NCBI RefSeq assembly: GCF_027580225.2
Contig: NC_073346.2
Location: forward strand, 1 to 64,000
Length of the DNA stretch: 64,000 nt
Direction: 5' to 3'
DNA from: Misgurnus anguillicaudatus
Lineage: Eukaryota; Chordata; Actinopteri; Cypriniformes; Cobitidae
How positions within the stretch are numbered: the stretch's first letter is position 1; each line of letters starts with the position of its first letter. Below, piece after piece: positions 11,056 to 26,231 of the stretch. The notes beneath the pieces are model-generated. The model did no database searches, was not told the origin of the DNA, and saw nothing but the letters and a program-made list of their open reading frames with translations. The position numbers and the translations under genes were made by a program.

Positions 11056-14000
11056 GCCGTTTAAAGTGATTTCCAGCTCAGAAAAGCAGTTTAGAGTGAA
11101 AAATCAACGTTTCAGGCTGAAATATGACTTTTCATGCAAAAGTGCACAACTCTGCTTAAAATGCTTACAGGAGCATTCTAAGCCGTTTAAAGTGATTTCC
11201 AGCTCAGAAAAGCAGTTTAGAGTGAAAAATCAACGTTTCAGGCTGAAATGTGACTTTTCATGCAAAAGTGCACAACTCTGCTTAAAATGCTTACAGGAGC
11301 ATTCTAAGCCGTTTAAAGTGATTTCCAGCTCAGAAAAGCAGTTTAGAGTGAAAAATCAACGTTTCAGGCTGAAATATGACTTTTCATGCAAAAGTGCACA
11401 ACTCTGCTTAAAATGCTTACAGGAGCATTCTAAGCCGTTTAAAGTGATTTCCAGCTCAGAAAAGCAGTTTAGAGTGAAAAATCAACGTTTCAGGCTGAAA
11501 TATGACTTTTCATGCAAAAGTGCACAACTCTGCTTAAAATGCTTACAGGAGCATTCTAAGCCGTTTAAAGTGATTTCCAGCTCAGAAAAGCAGTTTAGAG
11601 GCAAAAATCAACGTTTCAGGCTGAAATGTGACTTTTCATGCAAAAGTGCATAACTCTGCTTAAAATGCTTACAGGAGCATTCTAACGATGAAACAAGCCG
11701 TTTAAAGTGATTTCCAGCTCAGAAAAGCAGTTTAGAGGCAAAAATCAACGTTTCAGGCTGAAATGTGACTTTTCATGCAAAAGTGCACAACTCTGCTTAA
11801 AATGCTTACAGGAGCATTCTAAGCCGTTTAAAGTGATTTCCAGCTCAGAAAAGCAGTTTAGAGTGAAAAATCAACGTTTCAGGCTGAAATATGACTTTTC
11901 ATGCAAAAGTGCACAACTCTGCTTAAAATGCTTACAGGAGCATTCTAACGATGAAACAAGCCGTTTAAAGTGATTTCCAGCTCAGAAAAGCAGTTTAGAG
12001 TGAAAAATCAACGTTTCAGGCTGAAATGTGACTTTTCATGCAAAAGTGCACAACTCTGCTTAAAATGCTTACAGGAGCATTCTAAGCCGTTTAAAGTGAT
12101 TTCCAGCTCAGAAAAGCAGTTTAGAGTGAAAAATCAACGTTTCAGGCTGAAATGTGACTTTTCATGCAAAAGTGCACAACTCTGCTTAAAATGCTTACAG
12201 GAGCATTCTAAGCCGTTTAAAGTGATTTCCAGCTCAGAAAAGCAGTTTAGAGTGAAAAATCAACGTTTCAGGCTGAAATGTGACTTTTCATGCAAAAGTG
12301 CACAACTCTGCTTAAAATGCTTACAGGAGCATTCTAAGCCGTTTAAAGTGATTTCCAGCTCAGAAAAGCAGTTTAGAGTGAAAAATCAACGTTTCAGGCT
12401 GAAATGTGACTTTTCATGCAAAAGTGCACAACTCTGCTTAAAATGCTTACAGGAGCATTCTAAGCCGTTTAAAGTGATTTCCAGCTCAGAAAAGCAGTTT
12501 AGAGTGAAAAATCAACGTTTCAGGCTGAAATGTGACTTTTCATGCAAAAGTGCACAACTCTGCTTAAAATGCTTACAGGAGCATTCTAAGCCGTTTAAAG
12601 TGATTTCCAGCTCAGAAAAGCAGTTTAGAGTGAAAAATCAACGTTTCAGGCTGAAATATGACTTTTCATGCAAAAGTGCACAACTCTGCTTAAAATGCTT
12701 ACAGGAGCATTCTAAGCCGTTTAAAGTGATTTCCAGCTCAGAAAAGCAGTTTAGAGGCAAAAATCAACGTTTCAGGCTGAAATGTGACTTTTCATGCAAA
12801 AGTGCACAACTCTGCTTAAAATGCTTACAGGAGCATTCTAAGCCGTTTAAAGTGATTTCCAGCTCAGAAAAGCAGTTTAGAGGCAAAAATCAACGTTTCA
12901 GGCTGAAATGTGACTTTTCATGCAAAAGTGCACAACTCTGCTTAAAATGCTTACAGGAGCATTCTAAGCCGTTTAAAGTGATTTCCAGCTCAGAAAAGCA
13001 GTTTAGAGTGAAAAATCAACGTTTCAGGCTGAAATATGACTTTTCATGCAAAAGTGCACAACTCTGCTTAAAATGCTTACAGGAGCATTCTAACGATGAA
13101 ACAAGCCGTTTAAAGTGATTTCCAGCTCAGAAAAGCAGTTTAGAGTGAAAAATCAACGTTTCAGGCTGAAATGTGACTTTTCATGCAAAAGTGCACAACT
13201 CTGCTTAAAATGCTTACAGGAGCATTCTAAGCCGTTTAAAGTGATTTCCAGCTCAGAAAAGCAGTTTAGAGTGAAAAATCAACGTTTCAGGCTGAAATGT
13301 GACTTTTCATGCAAAAGTGCACAACTCTGCTTAAAATGCTTACAGGAGCATTCTAAGCCGTTTAAAGTGATTTCCAGCTCAGAAAAGCAGTTTAGAGTGA
13401 AAAATCAACGTTTCAGGCTGAAATATGACTTTTCATGCAAAAGTGCACAACTCTGCTTAAAATGCTTACAGGAGCATTCTAAGCCGTTTAAAGTGATTTC
13501 CAGCTCAGAAAAGCAGTTTAGAGGCAAAAATCAACGTTTCAGGCTGAAATGTGACTTTTCATGCAAAAGTGCATAACTCTGCTTAAAATGCTTACAGGAG
13601 CATTCTAACGATGAAACAAGCCGTTTAAAGTGATTTCCAGCTCAGAAAAGCAGTTTAGAGGCAAAAATCAACGTTTCAGGCTGAAATGTGACTTTTCATG
13701 CAAAAGTGCACAACTCTGCTTAAAATGCTTACAGGAGCATTCTAAGCCGTTTAAAGTGATTTCCAGCTCAGAAAAGCAGTTTAGAGTGAAAAATCAACGT
13801 TTCAGGCTGAAATATGACTTTTCATGCAAAAGTGCACAACTCTGCTTAAAATGCTTACAGGAGCATTCTAAGCCGTTTAAAGTGATTTCCAGCTCAGAAA
13901 AGCAGTTTAGAGTGAAAAATCAACGTTTCAGGCTGAAATATGACTTTTCATGCAAAAGTGCACAACTCTGCTTAAAATGCTTACAGGAGCATTCTAAGCC

Positions 14001-16424
14001 GTTTAAAGTGATTTCCAGCTCAGAAAAGCAGTTTAGAGTGAAAAATCAACGTTTCAGGCTGAAATATGACTTTTCATGCAAAAGTGCACAACTCTGCTTA
14101 AAATGCTTACAGGAGCATTCTAAGCCGTTTAAAGTGATTTCCAGCTCAGAAAAGCAGTTTAGAGTGAAAAATCAACGTTTCAGGCTGAAATATGACTTTT
14201 CATGCAAAAGTGCACAACTCTGCTTAAAATGCTTACAGGAGCATTCTAAGCCGTTTAAAGTGATTTCCAGCTCAGAAAAGCAGTTTAGAGTGAAAAATCA
14301 ACGTTTCAGGCTGAAATATGACTTTTCATGCAAAAGTGCACAACTCTGCTTAAAATGCTTACAGGAGCATTCTAAGCCGTTTAAAGTGATTTCCAGCTCA
14401 GAAAAGCAGTTTAGAGGCAAAAATCAACGTTTCAGGCTGAAATGTGACTTTTCATGCAAAAGTGCATAACTCTGCTTAAAATGCTTACAGGAGCATTCTA
14501 ACGATGAAACAAGCCGTTTAAAGTGATTTCCAGCTCAGAAAAGCAGTTTAGAGGCAAAAATCAACGTTTCAGGCTGAAATGTGACTTTTCATGCAAAAGT
14601 GCACAACTCTGCTTAAAATGCTTACAGGAGCATTCTAAGCCGTTTAAAGTGATTTCCAGCTCAGAAAAGCAGTTTAGAGTGAAAAATCAACGTTTCAGGC
14701 TGAAATATGACTTTTCATGCAAAAGTGCACAACTCTGCTTAAAATGCTTACAGGAGCATTCTAAGCCGTTTAAAGTGATTTCCAGCTCAGAAAAGCAGTT
14801 TAGAGTGAAAAATCAACGTTTCAGGCTGAAATGTGACTTTTCATGCAAAAGTGCACAACTCTGCTTAAAATGCTTACAGGAGCATTCTAAGCCGTTTAAA
14901 GTGATTTCCAGCTCAGAAAAGCAGTTTAGAGTGAAAAATCAACGTTTCAGGCTGAAATATGACTTTTCATGCAAAAGTGCACAACTCTGCTTAAAATGCT
15001 TACAGGAGCATTCTAAGCCGTTTAAAGTGATTTCCAGCTCAGAAAAGCAGTTTAGAGTGAAAAATCAACGTTTCAGGCTGAAATGTGACTTTTCATGCAA
15101 AAGTGCACAACTCTGCTTAAAATGCTTACAGGAGCATTCTAAGCCGTTTAAAGTGATTTCCAGCTCAGAAAAGCAGTTTAGAGTGAAAAATCAACGTTTC
15201 AGGCTGAAATGTGACTTTTCATGCAAAAGTGCACAACTCTGCTTAAAATGCTTACAGGAGCATTCTAAGCCGTTTAAAGTGATTTCCAGCTCAGAAAAGC
15301 AGTTTAGAGGCAAAAATCAACGTTTCAGGCTGAAATATGACTTTTCATGCAAAAGTGCACAACTCTGCTTAAAATGCTTACAGGAGCATTCTAAGCCGTT
15401 TAAAGTGATTTCCAGCTCAGAAAAGCAGTTTAGAGTGAAAAATCAACGTTTCAGGCTGAAATATGACTTTTCATGCAAAAGTGCACAACTCTGCTTAAAA
15501 TGCTTACAGGAGCATTCTAAGCCGTTTAAAGTGATTTCCAGCTCAGAAAAGCAGTTTAGAGTGAAAAATCAACGTTTCAGGCTGAAATGTGACTTTTCAT
15601 GCAAAAGTGCACAACTCTGCTTAAAATGCTTACAGGAGCATTCTAAGCCGTTTAAAGTGATTTCCAGCTCAGAAAAGCAGTTTAGAGTGAAAAATCAACG
15701 TTTCAGGCTGAAATATGACTTTTCATGCAAAAGTGCACAACTCTGCTTAAAATGCTTACAGGAGCATTCTAAGCCGTTTAAAGTGATTTCCAGCTCAGAA
15801 AAGCAGTTTAGAGTGAAAAATCAACGTTTCAGGCTGAAATGTGACTTTTCATGCAAAAGTGCACAACTCTGCTTAAAATGCTTACAGGAGCATTCTAACG
15901 ATGAAACAAGCCGTTTAAAGTGATTTCCAGCTCAGAAAAGCAGTTTAGAGTGAAAAATCAACGTTTCAGGCTGAAATGTGACTTTTCATGCAAAAGTGCA
16001 CAACTCTGCTTAAAATGCTTACAGGAGCATTCTAAGCCGTTTAAAGTGATTTCCAGCTCAGAAAAGCAGTTTAGAGTGAAAAATCAACGTTTCAGGCTGA
16101 AATATGACTTTTCATGCAAAAGTGCACAACTCTGCTTAAAATGCTTACAGGAGCATTCTAAGCCGTTTAAAGTGATTTCCAGCTCAGAAAAGCAGTTTAG
16201 AGTGAAAAATCAACGTTTCAGGCTGAAATGTGACTTTTCATGCAAAAGTGCACAACTCTGCTTAAAATGCTTACAGGAGCATTCTAAGCCGTTTAAAGTG
16301 ATTTCCAGCTCAGAAAAGCAGTTTAGAGTGAAAAATCAACGTTTCAGGCTGAAATATGACTTTTCATGCAAAAGTGCACAACTCTGCTTAAAATGCTTAC
16401 AGGAGCATTCTAACGATGAAACAA

Positions 16425-17202
16425 GCCGTTTAAAGTGATTTCCAGCTCAGAAAAGCAGTTTAGAGTGAAAAATCAACGTTTCAGGCTGAAATGTGACTTT
16501 TCATGCAAAAGTGCACAACTCTGCTTAAAATGCTTACAGGAGCATTCTAAGCCGTTTAAAGTGATTTCCAGCTCAGAAAAGCAGTTTAGAGTGAAAAATC
16601 AACGTTTCAGGCTGAAATGTGACTTTTCATGCAAAAGTGCACAACTCTGCTTAAAATGCTTACAGGAGCATTCTAAGCCGTTTAAAGTGATTTCCAGCTC
16701 AGAAAAGCAGTTTAGAGTGAAAAATCAACGTTTCAGGCTGAAATATGACTTTTCATGCAAAAGTGCACAACTCTGCTTAAAATGCTTACAGGAGCATTCT
16801 AAGCCGTTTAAAGTGATTTCCAGCTCAGAAAAGCAGTTTAGAGTGAAAAATCAACGTTTCAGGCTGAAATGTGACTTTTCATGCAAAAGTGCACAACTCT
16901 GCTTAAAATGCTTACAGGAGCATTCTAACGATGAAACAAGCCGTTTAAAGTGATTTCCAGCTCAGAAAAGCAGTTTAGAGTGAAAAATCAACGTTTCAGG
17001 CTGAAATGTGACTTTTCATGCAAAAGTGCACAACTCTGCTTAAAATGCTTACAGGAGCATTCTAAGCCGTTTAAAGTGATTTCCAGCTCAGAAAAGCAGT
17101 TTAGAGTGAAAAATCAACGTTTCAGGCTGAAATATGACTTTTCATGCAAAAGTGCACAACTCTGCTTAAAATGCTTACAGGAGCATTCTAACGATGAAAC
17201 AA
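16425..17202 (+). repeat. 778-bp hexamer HOR, example 3
   Basis: Same 515 + 263 plan and tgt/tgt/tat/tgt + tgt/tat order; all six units are gtg type. Confidence 0.68.
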
Positions 17203-19925
17203 GCCGTTTAAAGTGATTTCCAGCTCAGAAAAGCAGTTTAGAGTGAAAAATCAACGTTTCAGGCTGAAATGTGACTTTTCATGCAAAAGTGCACAACTCT
17301 GCTTAAAATGCTTACAGGAGCATTCTAAGCCGTTTAAAGTGATTTCCAGCTCAGAAAAGCAGTTTAGAGTGAAAAATCAACGTTTCAGGCTGAAATATGA
17401 CTTTTCATGCAAAAGTGCACAACTCTGCTTAAAATGCTTACAGGAGCATTCTAAGCCGTTTAAAGTGATTTCCAGCTCAGAAAAGCAGTTTAGAGTGAAA
17501 AATCAACGTTTCAGGCTGAAATGTGACTTTTCATGCAAAAGTGCATAACTCTGCTTAAAATGCTTACAGGAGCATTCTAACGATGAAACAAGCCGTTTAA
17601 AGTGATTTCCAGCTCAGAAAAGCAGTTTAGAGTGAAAAATCAACGTTTCAGGCTGAAATGTGACTTTTCATGCAAAAGTGCACAACTCTGCTTAAAATGC
17701 TTACAGGAGCATTCTAAGCCGTTTAAAGTGATTTCCAGCTCAGAAAAGCAGTTTAGAGTGAAAAATCAACGTTTCAGGCTGAAATATGACTTTTCATGCA
17801 AAAGTGCACAACTCTGCTTAAAATGCTTACAGGAGCATTCTAACGATGAAACAAGCCGTTTAAAGTGATTTCCAGCTCAGAAAAGCAGTTTAGAGTGAAA
17901 AATCAACGTTTCAGGCTGAAATGTGACTTTTCATGCAAAAGTGCACAACTCTGCTTAAAATGCTTACAGGAGCATTCTAAGCCGTTTAAAGTGATTTCCA
18001 GCTCAGAAAAGCAGTTTAGAGTGAAAAATCAACGTTTCAGGCTGAAATGTGACTTTTCATGCAAAAGTGCACAACTCTGCTTAAAATGCTTACAGGAGCA
18101 TTCTAAGCCGTTTAAAGTGATTTCCAGCTCAGAAAAGCAGTTTAGAGTGAAAAATCAACGTTTCAGGCTGAAATATGACTTTTCATGCAAAAGTGCACAA
18201 CTCTGCTTAAAATGCTTACAGGAGCATTCTAAGCCGTTTAAAGTGATTTCCAGCTCAGAAAAGCAGTTTAGAGTGAAAAATCAACGTTTCAGGCTGAAAT
18301 ATGACTTTTCATGCAAAAGTGCACAACTCTGCTTAAAATGCTTACAGGAGCATTCTAAGCCGTTTAAAGTGATTTCCAGCTCAGAAAAGCAGTTTAGAGT
18401 GAAAAATCAACGTTTCAGGCTGAAATGTGACTTTTCATGCAAAAGTGCACAACTCTGCTTAAAATGCTTACAGGAGCATTCTAAGCCGTTTAAAGTGATT
18501 TCCAGCTCAGAAAAGCAGTTTAGAGTGAAAAATCAACGTTTCAGGCTGAAATATGACTTTTCATGCAAAAGTGCACAACTCTGCTTAAAATGCTTACAGG
18601 AGCATTCTAACGATGAAACAAGCCGTTTAAAGTGATTTCCAGCTCAGAAAAGCAGTTTAGAGTGAAAAATCAACGTTTCAGGCTGAAATGTGACTTTTCA
18701 TGCAAAAGTGCACAACTCTGCTTAAAATGCTTACAGGAGCATTCTAAGCCGTTTAAAGTGATTTCCAGCTCAGAAAAGCAGTTTAGAGTGAAAAATCAAC
18801 GTTTCAGGCTGAAATATGACTTTTCATGCAAAAGTGCACAACTCTGCTTAAAATGCTTACAGGAGCATTCTAAGCCGTTTAAAGTGATTTCCAGCTCAGA
18901 AAAGCAGTTTAGAGTGAAAAATCAACGTTTCAGGCTGAAATATGACTTTTCATGCAAAAGTGCACAACTCTGCTTAAAATGCTTACAGGAGCATTCTAAG
19001 CCGTTTAAAGTGATTTCCAGCTCAGAAAAGCAGTTTAGAGTGAAAAATCAACGTTTCAGGCTGAAATATGACTTTTCATGCAAAAGTGCACAACTCTGCT
19101 TAAAATGCTTACAGGAGCATTCTAAGCCGTTTAAAGTGATTTCCAGCTCAGAAAAGCAGTTTAGAGGCAAAAATCAACGTTTCAGGCTGAAATGTGACTT
19201 TTCATGCAAAAGTGCACAACTCTGCTTAAAATGCTTACAGGAGCATTCTAACGATGAAACAAGCCGTTTAAAGTGATTTCCAGCTCAGAAAAGCAGTTTA
19301 GAGGCAAAAATCAACGTTTCAGGCTGAAATGTGACTTTTCATGCAAAAGTGCACAACTCTGCTTAAAATGCTTACAGGAGCATTCTAAGCCGTTTAAAGT
19401 GATTTCCAGCTCAGAAAAGCAGTTTAGAGGCAAAAATCAACGTTTCAGGCTGAAATGTGACTTTTCATGCAAAAGTGCACAACTCTGCTTAAAATGCTTA
19501 CAGGAGCATTCTAACGATGAAACAAGCCGTTTAAAGTGATTTCCAGCTCAGAAAAGCAGTTTAGAGTGAAAAATCAACGTTTCAGGCTGAAATATGACTT
19601 TTCATGCAAAAGTGCACAACTCTGCTTAAAATGCTTACAGGAGCATTCTAACGATGAAACAAGCCGTTTAAAGTGATTTCCAGCTCAGAAAAGCAGTTTA
19701 GAGTGAAAAATCAACGTTTCAGGCTGAAATGTGACTTTTCATGCAAAAGTGCACAACTCTGCTTAAAATGCTTACAGGAGCATTCTAAGCCGTTTAAAGT
19801 GATTTCCAGCTCAGAAAAGCAGTTTAGAGTGAAAAATCAACGTTTCAGGCTGAAATATGACTTTTCATGCAAAAGTGCACAACTCTGCTTAAAATGCTTA
19901 CAGGAGCATTCTAACGATGAAACAA

Positions 19926-20703
19926 GCCGTTTAAAGTGATTTCCAGCTCAGAAAAGCAGTTTAGAGTGAAAAATCAACGTTTCAGGCTGAAATGTGACTT
20001 TTCATGCAAAAGTGCACAACTCTGCTTAAAATGCTTACAGGAGCATTCTAAGCCGTTTAAAGTGATTTCCAGCTCAGAAAAGCAGTTTAGAGTGAAAAAT
20101 CAACGTTTCAGGCTGAAATGTGACTTTTCATGCAAAAGTGCCCAACTCTGCTTAAAATGCTTACAGGAGCATTCTAAGCCGTTTAAAGTGATTTCCAGCT
20201 CAGAAAAGCAGTTTAGAGTGAAAAATCAACGTTTCAGGCTGAAATATGACTTTTCATGCAAAAGTGCACAACTCTGCTTAAAATGCTTACAGGAGCATTC
20301 TAAGCCGTTTAAAGTGATTTCCAGCTCAGAAAAGCAGTTTAGAGTGAAAAATCAACGTTTCAGGCTGAAATGTGACTTTTCATGCAAAAGTGCACAACTC
20401 TGCTTAAAATGCTTACAGGAGCATTCTAACGATGAAACAAGCCGTTTAAAGTGATTTCCAGCTCAGAAAAGCAGTTTAGAGTGAAAAATCAACGTTTCAG
20501 GCTGAAATGTGACTTTTCATGCAAAAGTGCACAACTCTGCTTAAAATGCTTACAGGAGCATTCTAAGCCGTTTAAAGTGATTTCCAGCTCAGAAAAGCAG
20601 TTTAGAGTGAAAAATCAACGTTTCAGGCTGAAATATGACTTTTCATGCAAAAGTGCACAACTCTGCTTAAAATGCTTACAGGAGCATTCTAACGATGAAA
20701 CAA
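19926..20703 (+). repeat. 778-bp hexamer HOR, example 4
   Basis: Same plan. The second unit is cccaac (near 20140), as in examples 1 and 2, while the fourth unit is gtg and cacaac. Confidence 0.68.
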
Positions 20704-23700
20704 GCCGTTTAAAGTGATTTCCAGCTCAGAAAAGCAGTTTAGAGTGAAAAATCAACGTTTCAGGCTGAAATGTGACTTTTCATGCAAAAGTGCACAACTC
20801 TGCTTAAAATGCTTACAGGAGCATTCTAAGCCGTTTAAAGTGATTTCCAGCTCAGAAAAGCAGTTTAGAGTGAAAAATCAACGTTTCAGGCTGAAATGTG
20901 ACTTTTCATGCAAAAGTGCACAACTCTGCTTAAAATGCTTACAGGAGCATTCTAAGCCGTTTAAAGTGATTTCCAGCTCAGAAAAGCAGTTTAGAGTGAA
21001 AAATCAACGTTTCAGGCTGAAATATGACTTTTCATGCAAAAGTGCACAACTCTGCTTAAAATGCTTACAGGAGCATTCTAAGCCGTTTAAAGTGATTTCC
21101 AGCTCAGAAAAGCAGTTTAGAGTGAAAAATCAACGTTTCAGGCTGAAATGTGACTTTTCATGCAAAAGTGCACAACTCTGCTTAAAATGCTTACAGGAGC
21201 ATTCTAAGCCGTTTAAAGTGATTTCCAGCTCAGAAAAGCAGTTTAGAGTGAAAAATCAACGTTTCAGGCTGAAATATGACTTTTCATGCAAAAGTGCACA
21301 ACTCTGCTTAAAATGCTTACAGGAGCATTCTAAGCCGTTTAAAGTGATTTCCAGCTCAGAAAAGCAGTTTAGAGTGAAAAATCAACGTTTCAGGCTGAAA
21401 TGTGACTTTTCATGCAAAAGTGCACAACTCTGCTTAAAATGCTTACAGGAGCATTCTAAGCCGTTTAAAGTGATTTCCAGCTCAGAAAAGCAGTTTAGAG
21501 TGAAAAATCAACGTTTCAGGCTGAAATGTGACTTTTCATGCAAAAGTGCACAACTCTGCTTAAAATGCTTACAGGAGCATTCTAAGCCGTTTAAAGTGAT
21601 TTCCAGCTCAGAAAAGCAGTTTAGAGTGAAAAATCAACGTTTCAGGCTGAAATATGACTTTTCATGCAAAAGTGCACAACTCTGCTTAAAATGCTTACAG
21701 GAGCATTCTAAGCCGTTTAAAGTGATTTCCAGCTCAGAAAAGCAGTTTAGAGTGAAAAATCAACGTTTCAGGCTGAAATGTGACTTTTCATGCAAAAGTG
21801 CACAACTCTGCTTAAAATGCTTACAGGAGCATTCTAACGATGAAACAAGCCGTTTAAAGTGATTTCCAGCTCAGAAAAGCAGTTTAGAGTGAAAAATCAA
21901 CGTTTCAGGCTGAAATGTGACTTTTCATGCAAAAGTGCACAACTCTGCTTAAAATGCTTACAGGAGCATTCTAAGCCGTTTAAAGTGATTTCCAGCTCAG
22001 AAAAGCAGTTTAGAGTGAAAAATCAACGTTTCAGGCTGAAATATGACTTTTCATGCAAAAGTGCACAACTCTGCTTAAAATGCTTACAGGAGCATTCTAA
22101 CGATGAAACAAGCCGTTTAAAGTGATTTCCAGCTCAGAAAAGCAGTTTAGAGTGAAAAATCAACGTTTCAGGCTGAAATGTGACTTTTCATGCAAAAGTG
22201 CACAACTCTGCTTAAAATGCTTACAGGAGCATTCTAAGCCGTTTAAAGTGATTTCCAGCTCAGAAAAGCAGTTTAGAGTGAAAAATCAACGTTTCAGGCT
22301 GAAATATGACTTTTCATGCAAAAGTGCACAACTCTGCTTAAAATGCTTACAGGAGCATTCTAAGCCGTTTAAAGTGATTTCCAGCTCAGAAAAGCAGTTT
22401 AGAGTGAAAAATCAACGTTTCAGGCTGAAATATGACTTTTCATGCAAAAGTGCACAACTCTGCTTAAAATGCTTACAGGAGCATTCTAAGCCGTTTAAAG
22501 TGATTTCCAGCTCAGAAAAGCAGTTTAGAGTGAAAAATCAACGTTTCAGGCTGAAATATGACTTTTCATGCAAAAGTGCACAACTCTGCTTAAAATGCTT
22601 ACAGGAGCATTCTAACGATGAAACAAGCCGTTTAAAGTGATTTCCAGCTCAGAAAAGCAGTTTAGAGTGAAAAATCAACGTTTCAGGCTGAAATATGACT
22701 TTTCATGCAAAAGTGCACAACTCTGCTTAAAATGCTTACAGGAGCATTCTAAGCCGTTTAAAGTGATTTCCAGCTCAGAAAAGCAGTTTAGAGTGAAAAA
22801 TCAACGTTTCAGGCTGAAATGTGACTTTTCATGCAAAAGTGCACAACTCTGCTTAAAATGCTTACAGGAGCATTCTAACGATGAAACAAGCCGTTTAAAG
22901 TGATTTCCAGCTCAGAAAAGCAGTTTAGAGTGAAAAATCAACGTTTCAGGCTGAAATGTGACTTTTCATGCAAAAGTGCACAACTCTGCTTAAAATGCTT
23001 ACAGGAGCATTCTAAGCCGTTTAAAGTGATTTCCAGCTCAGAAAAGCAGTTTAGAGTGAAAAATCAACGTTTCAGGCTGAAATATGACTTTTCATGCAAA
23101 AGTGCACAACTCTGCTTAAAATGCTTACAGGAGCATTCTAAGCCGTTTAAAGTGATTTCCAGCTCAGAAAAGCAGTTTAGAGTGAAAAATCAACGTTTCA
23201 GGCTGAAATATGACTTTTCATGCAAAAGTGCACAACTCTGCTTAAAATGCTTACAGGAGCATTCTAAGCCGTTTAAAGTGATTTCCAGCTCAGAAAAGCA
23301 GTTTAGAGTGAAAAATCAACGTTTCAGGCTGAAATGTGACTTTTCATGCAAAAGTGCACAACTCTGCTTAAAATGCTTACAGGAGCATTCTAAGCCGTTT
23401 AAAGTGATTTCCAGCTCAGAAAAGCAGTTTAGAGTGAAAAATCAACGTTTCAGGCTGAAATATGACTTTTCATGCAAAAGTGCACAACTCTGCTTAAAAT
23501 GCTTACAGGAGCATTCTAAGCCGTTTAAAGTGATTTCCAGCTCAGAAAAGCAGTTTAGAGGCAAAAATCAACGTTTCAGGCTGAAATGTGACTTTTCATG
23601 CAAAAGTGCACAACTCTGCTTAAAATGCTTACAGGAGCATTCTAAGCCGTTTAAAGTGATTTCCAGCTCAGAAAAGCAGTTTAGAGTGAAAAATCAACGT

Positions 23701-26231
23701 TTCAGGCTGAAATGTGACTTTTCATGCAAAAGTGCACAACTCTGCTTAAAATGCTTACAGGAGCATTCTAAGCCGTTTAAAGTGATTTCCAGCTCAGAAA
23801 AGCAGTTTAGAGTGAAAAATCAACGTTTCAGGCTGAAATGTGACTTTTCATGCAAAAGTGCACAACTCTGCTTAAAATGCTTACAGGAGCATTCTAACGA
23901 TGAAACAAGCCGTTTAAAGTGATTTCCAGCTCAGAAAAGCAGTTTAGAGTGAAAAATCAACGTTTCAGGCTGAAATATGACTTTTCATGCAAAAGTGCAC
24001 AACTCTGCTTAAAATGCTTACAGGAGCATTCTAACGATGAAACAAGCCGTTTAAAGTGATTTCCAGCTCAGAAAAGCAGTTTAGAGTGAAAAATCAACGT
24101 TTCAGGCTGAAATGTGACTTTTCATGCAAAAGTGCACAACTCTGCTTAAAATGCTTACAGGAGCATTCTAAGCCGTTTAAAGTGATTTCCAGCTCAGAAA
24201 AGCAGTTTAGAGTGAAAAATCAACGTTTCAGGCTGAAATATGACTTTTCATGCAAAAGTGCACAACTCTGCTTAAAATGCTTACAGGAGCATTCTAAGCC
24301 GTTTAAAGTGATTTCCAGCTCAGAAAAGCAGTTTAGAGGCAAAAATCAACGTTTCAGGCTGAAATATGACTTTTCATGCAAAAGTGCACAACTCTGCTTA
24401 AAATGCTTACAGGAGCATTCTAAGCCGTTTAAAGTGATTTCCAGCTCAGAAAAGCAGTTTAGAGTGAAAAATCAACGTTTCAGGCTGAAATATGACTTTT
24501 CATGCAAAAGTGCACAACTCTGCTTAAAATGCTTACAGGAGCATTCTAAGCCGTTTAAAGTGATTTCCAGCTCAGAAAAGCAGTTTAGAGGCAAAAATCA
24601 ACGTTTCAGGCTGAAATGTGACTTTTCATGCAAAAGTGCACAACTCTGCTTAAAATGCTTACAGGAGCATTCTAACGATGAAACAAGCCGTTTAAAGTGA
24701 TTTCCAGCTCAGAAAAGCAGTTTAGAGGCAAAAATCAACGTTTCAGGCTGAAATGTGACTTTTCATGCAAAAGTGCACAACTCTGCTTAAAATGCTTACA
24801 GGAGCATTCTAAGCCGTTTAAAGTGATTTCCAGCTCAGAAAAGCAGTTTAGAGTGAAAAATCAACGTTTCAGGCTGAAATATGACTTTTCATGCAAAAGT
24901 GCACAACTCTGCTTAAAATGCTTACAGGAGCATTCTAAGCCGTTTAAAGTGATTTCCAGCTCAGAAAAGCAGTTTAGAGGCAAAAATCAACGTTTCAGGC
25001 TGAAATGTGACTTTTCATGCAAAAGTGCACAACTCTGCTTAAAATGCTTACAGGAGCATTCTAACGATGAAACAAGCCGTTTAAAGTGATTTCCAGCTCA
25101 GAAAAGCAGTTTAGAGTGAAAAATCAACGTTTCAGGCTGAAATGTGACTTTTCATGCAAAAGTGCCCAACTCTGCTTAAAATGCTTACAGGAGCATTCTA
25201 AGCCGTTTAAAGTGATTTCCAGCTCAGAAAAGCAGTTTAGAGTGAAAAATCAACGTTTCAGGCTGAAATATGACTTTTCATGCAAAAGTGCACAACTCTG
25301 CTTAAAATGCTTACAGGAGCATTCTAAGCCGTTTAAAGTGATTTCCAGCTCAGAAAAGCAGTTTAGAGTGAAAAATCAACGTTTCAGGCTGAAATGTGAC
25401 TTTTCATGCAAAAGTGCACAACTCTGCTTAAAATGCTTACAGGAGCATTCTAAGCCGTTTAAAGTGATTTCCAGCTCAGAAAAGCAGTTTAGAGTGAAAA
25501 ATCAACGTTTCAGGCTGAAATGTGACTTTTCATGCAAAAGTGCACAACTCTGCTTAAAATGCTTACAGGAGCATTCTAACGATGAAACAAGCCGTTTAAA
25601 GTGATTTCCAGCTCAGAAAAGCAGTTTAGAGTGAAAAATCAACGTTTCAGGCTGAAATGTGACTTTTCATGCAAAAGTGCACAACTCTGCTTAAAATGCT
25701 TACAGGAGCATTCTAAGCCGTTTAAAGTGATTTCCAGCTCAGAAAAGCAGTTTAGAGTGAAAAATCAACGTTTCAGGCTGAAATATGACTTTTCATGCAA
25801 AAGTGCACAACTCTGCTTAAAATGCTTACAGGAGCATTCTAAGCCGTTTAAAGTGATTTCCAGCTCAGAAAAGCAGTTTAGAGTGAAAAATCAACGTTTC
25901 AGGCTGAAATGTGACTTTTCATGCAAAAGTGCACAACTCTGCTTAAAATGCTTACAGGAGCATTCTAAGCCGTTTAAAGTGATTTCCAGCTCAGAAAAGC
26001 AGTTTAGAGTGAAAAATCAACGTTTCAGGCTGAAATGTGACTTTTCATGCAAAAGTGCACAACTCTGCTTAAAATGCTTACAGGAGCATTCTAAGCCGTT
26101 TAAAGTGATTTCCAGCTCAGAAAAGCAGTTTAGAGTGAAAAATCAACGTTTCAGGCTGAAATGTGACTTTTCATGCAAAAGTGCACAACTCTGCTTAAAA
26201 TGCTTACAGGAGCATTCTAACGATGAAACAA

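Larger units (their letters stand above)
1..17591 (+). repeat. Array sub-domain A: cataac-marked units
   Basis: Fourteen units with gtgcataactc in place of gtgcacaactc occur here (first near 190, last near 17545). All fourteen are followed by the 11-bp extension of a long unit. ggcaaa-type units are frequent and cccaac units are scattered (e.g. 969, 2146, 3304, 6509, 10239). The shared rare marks show that this sub-domain expanded by its own local duplications. Confidence 0.7.
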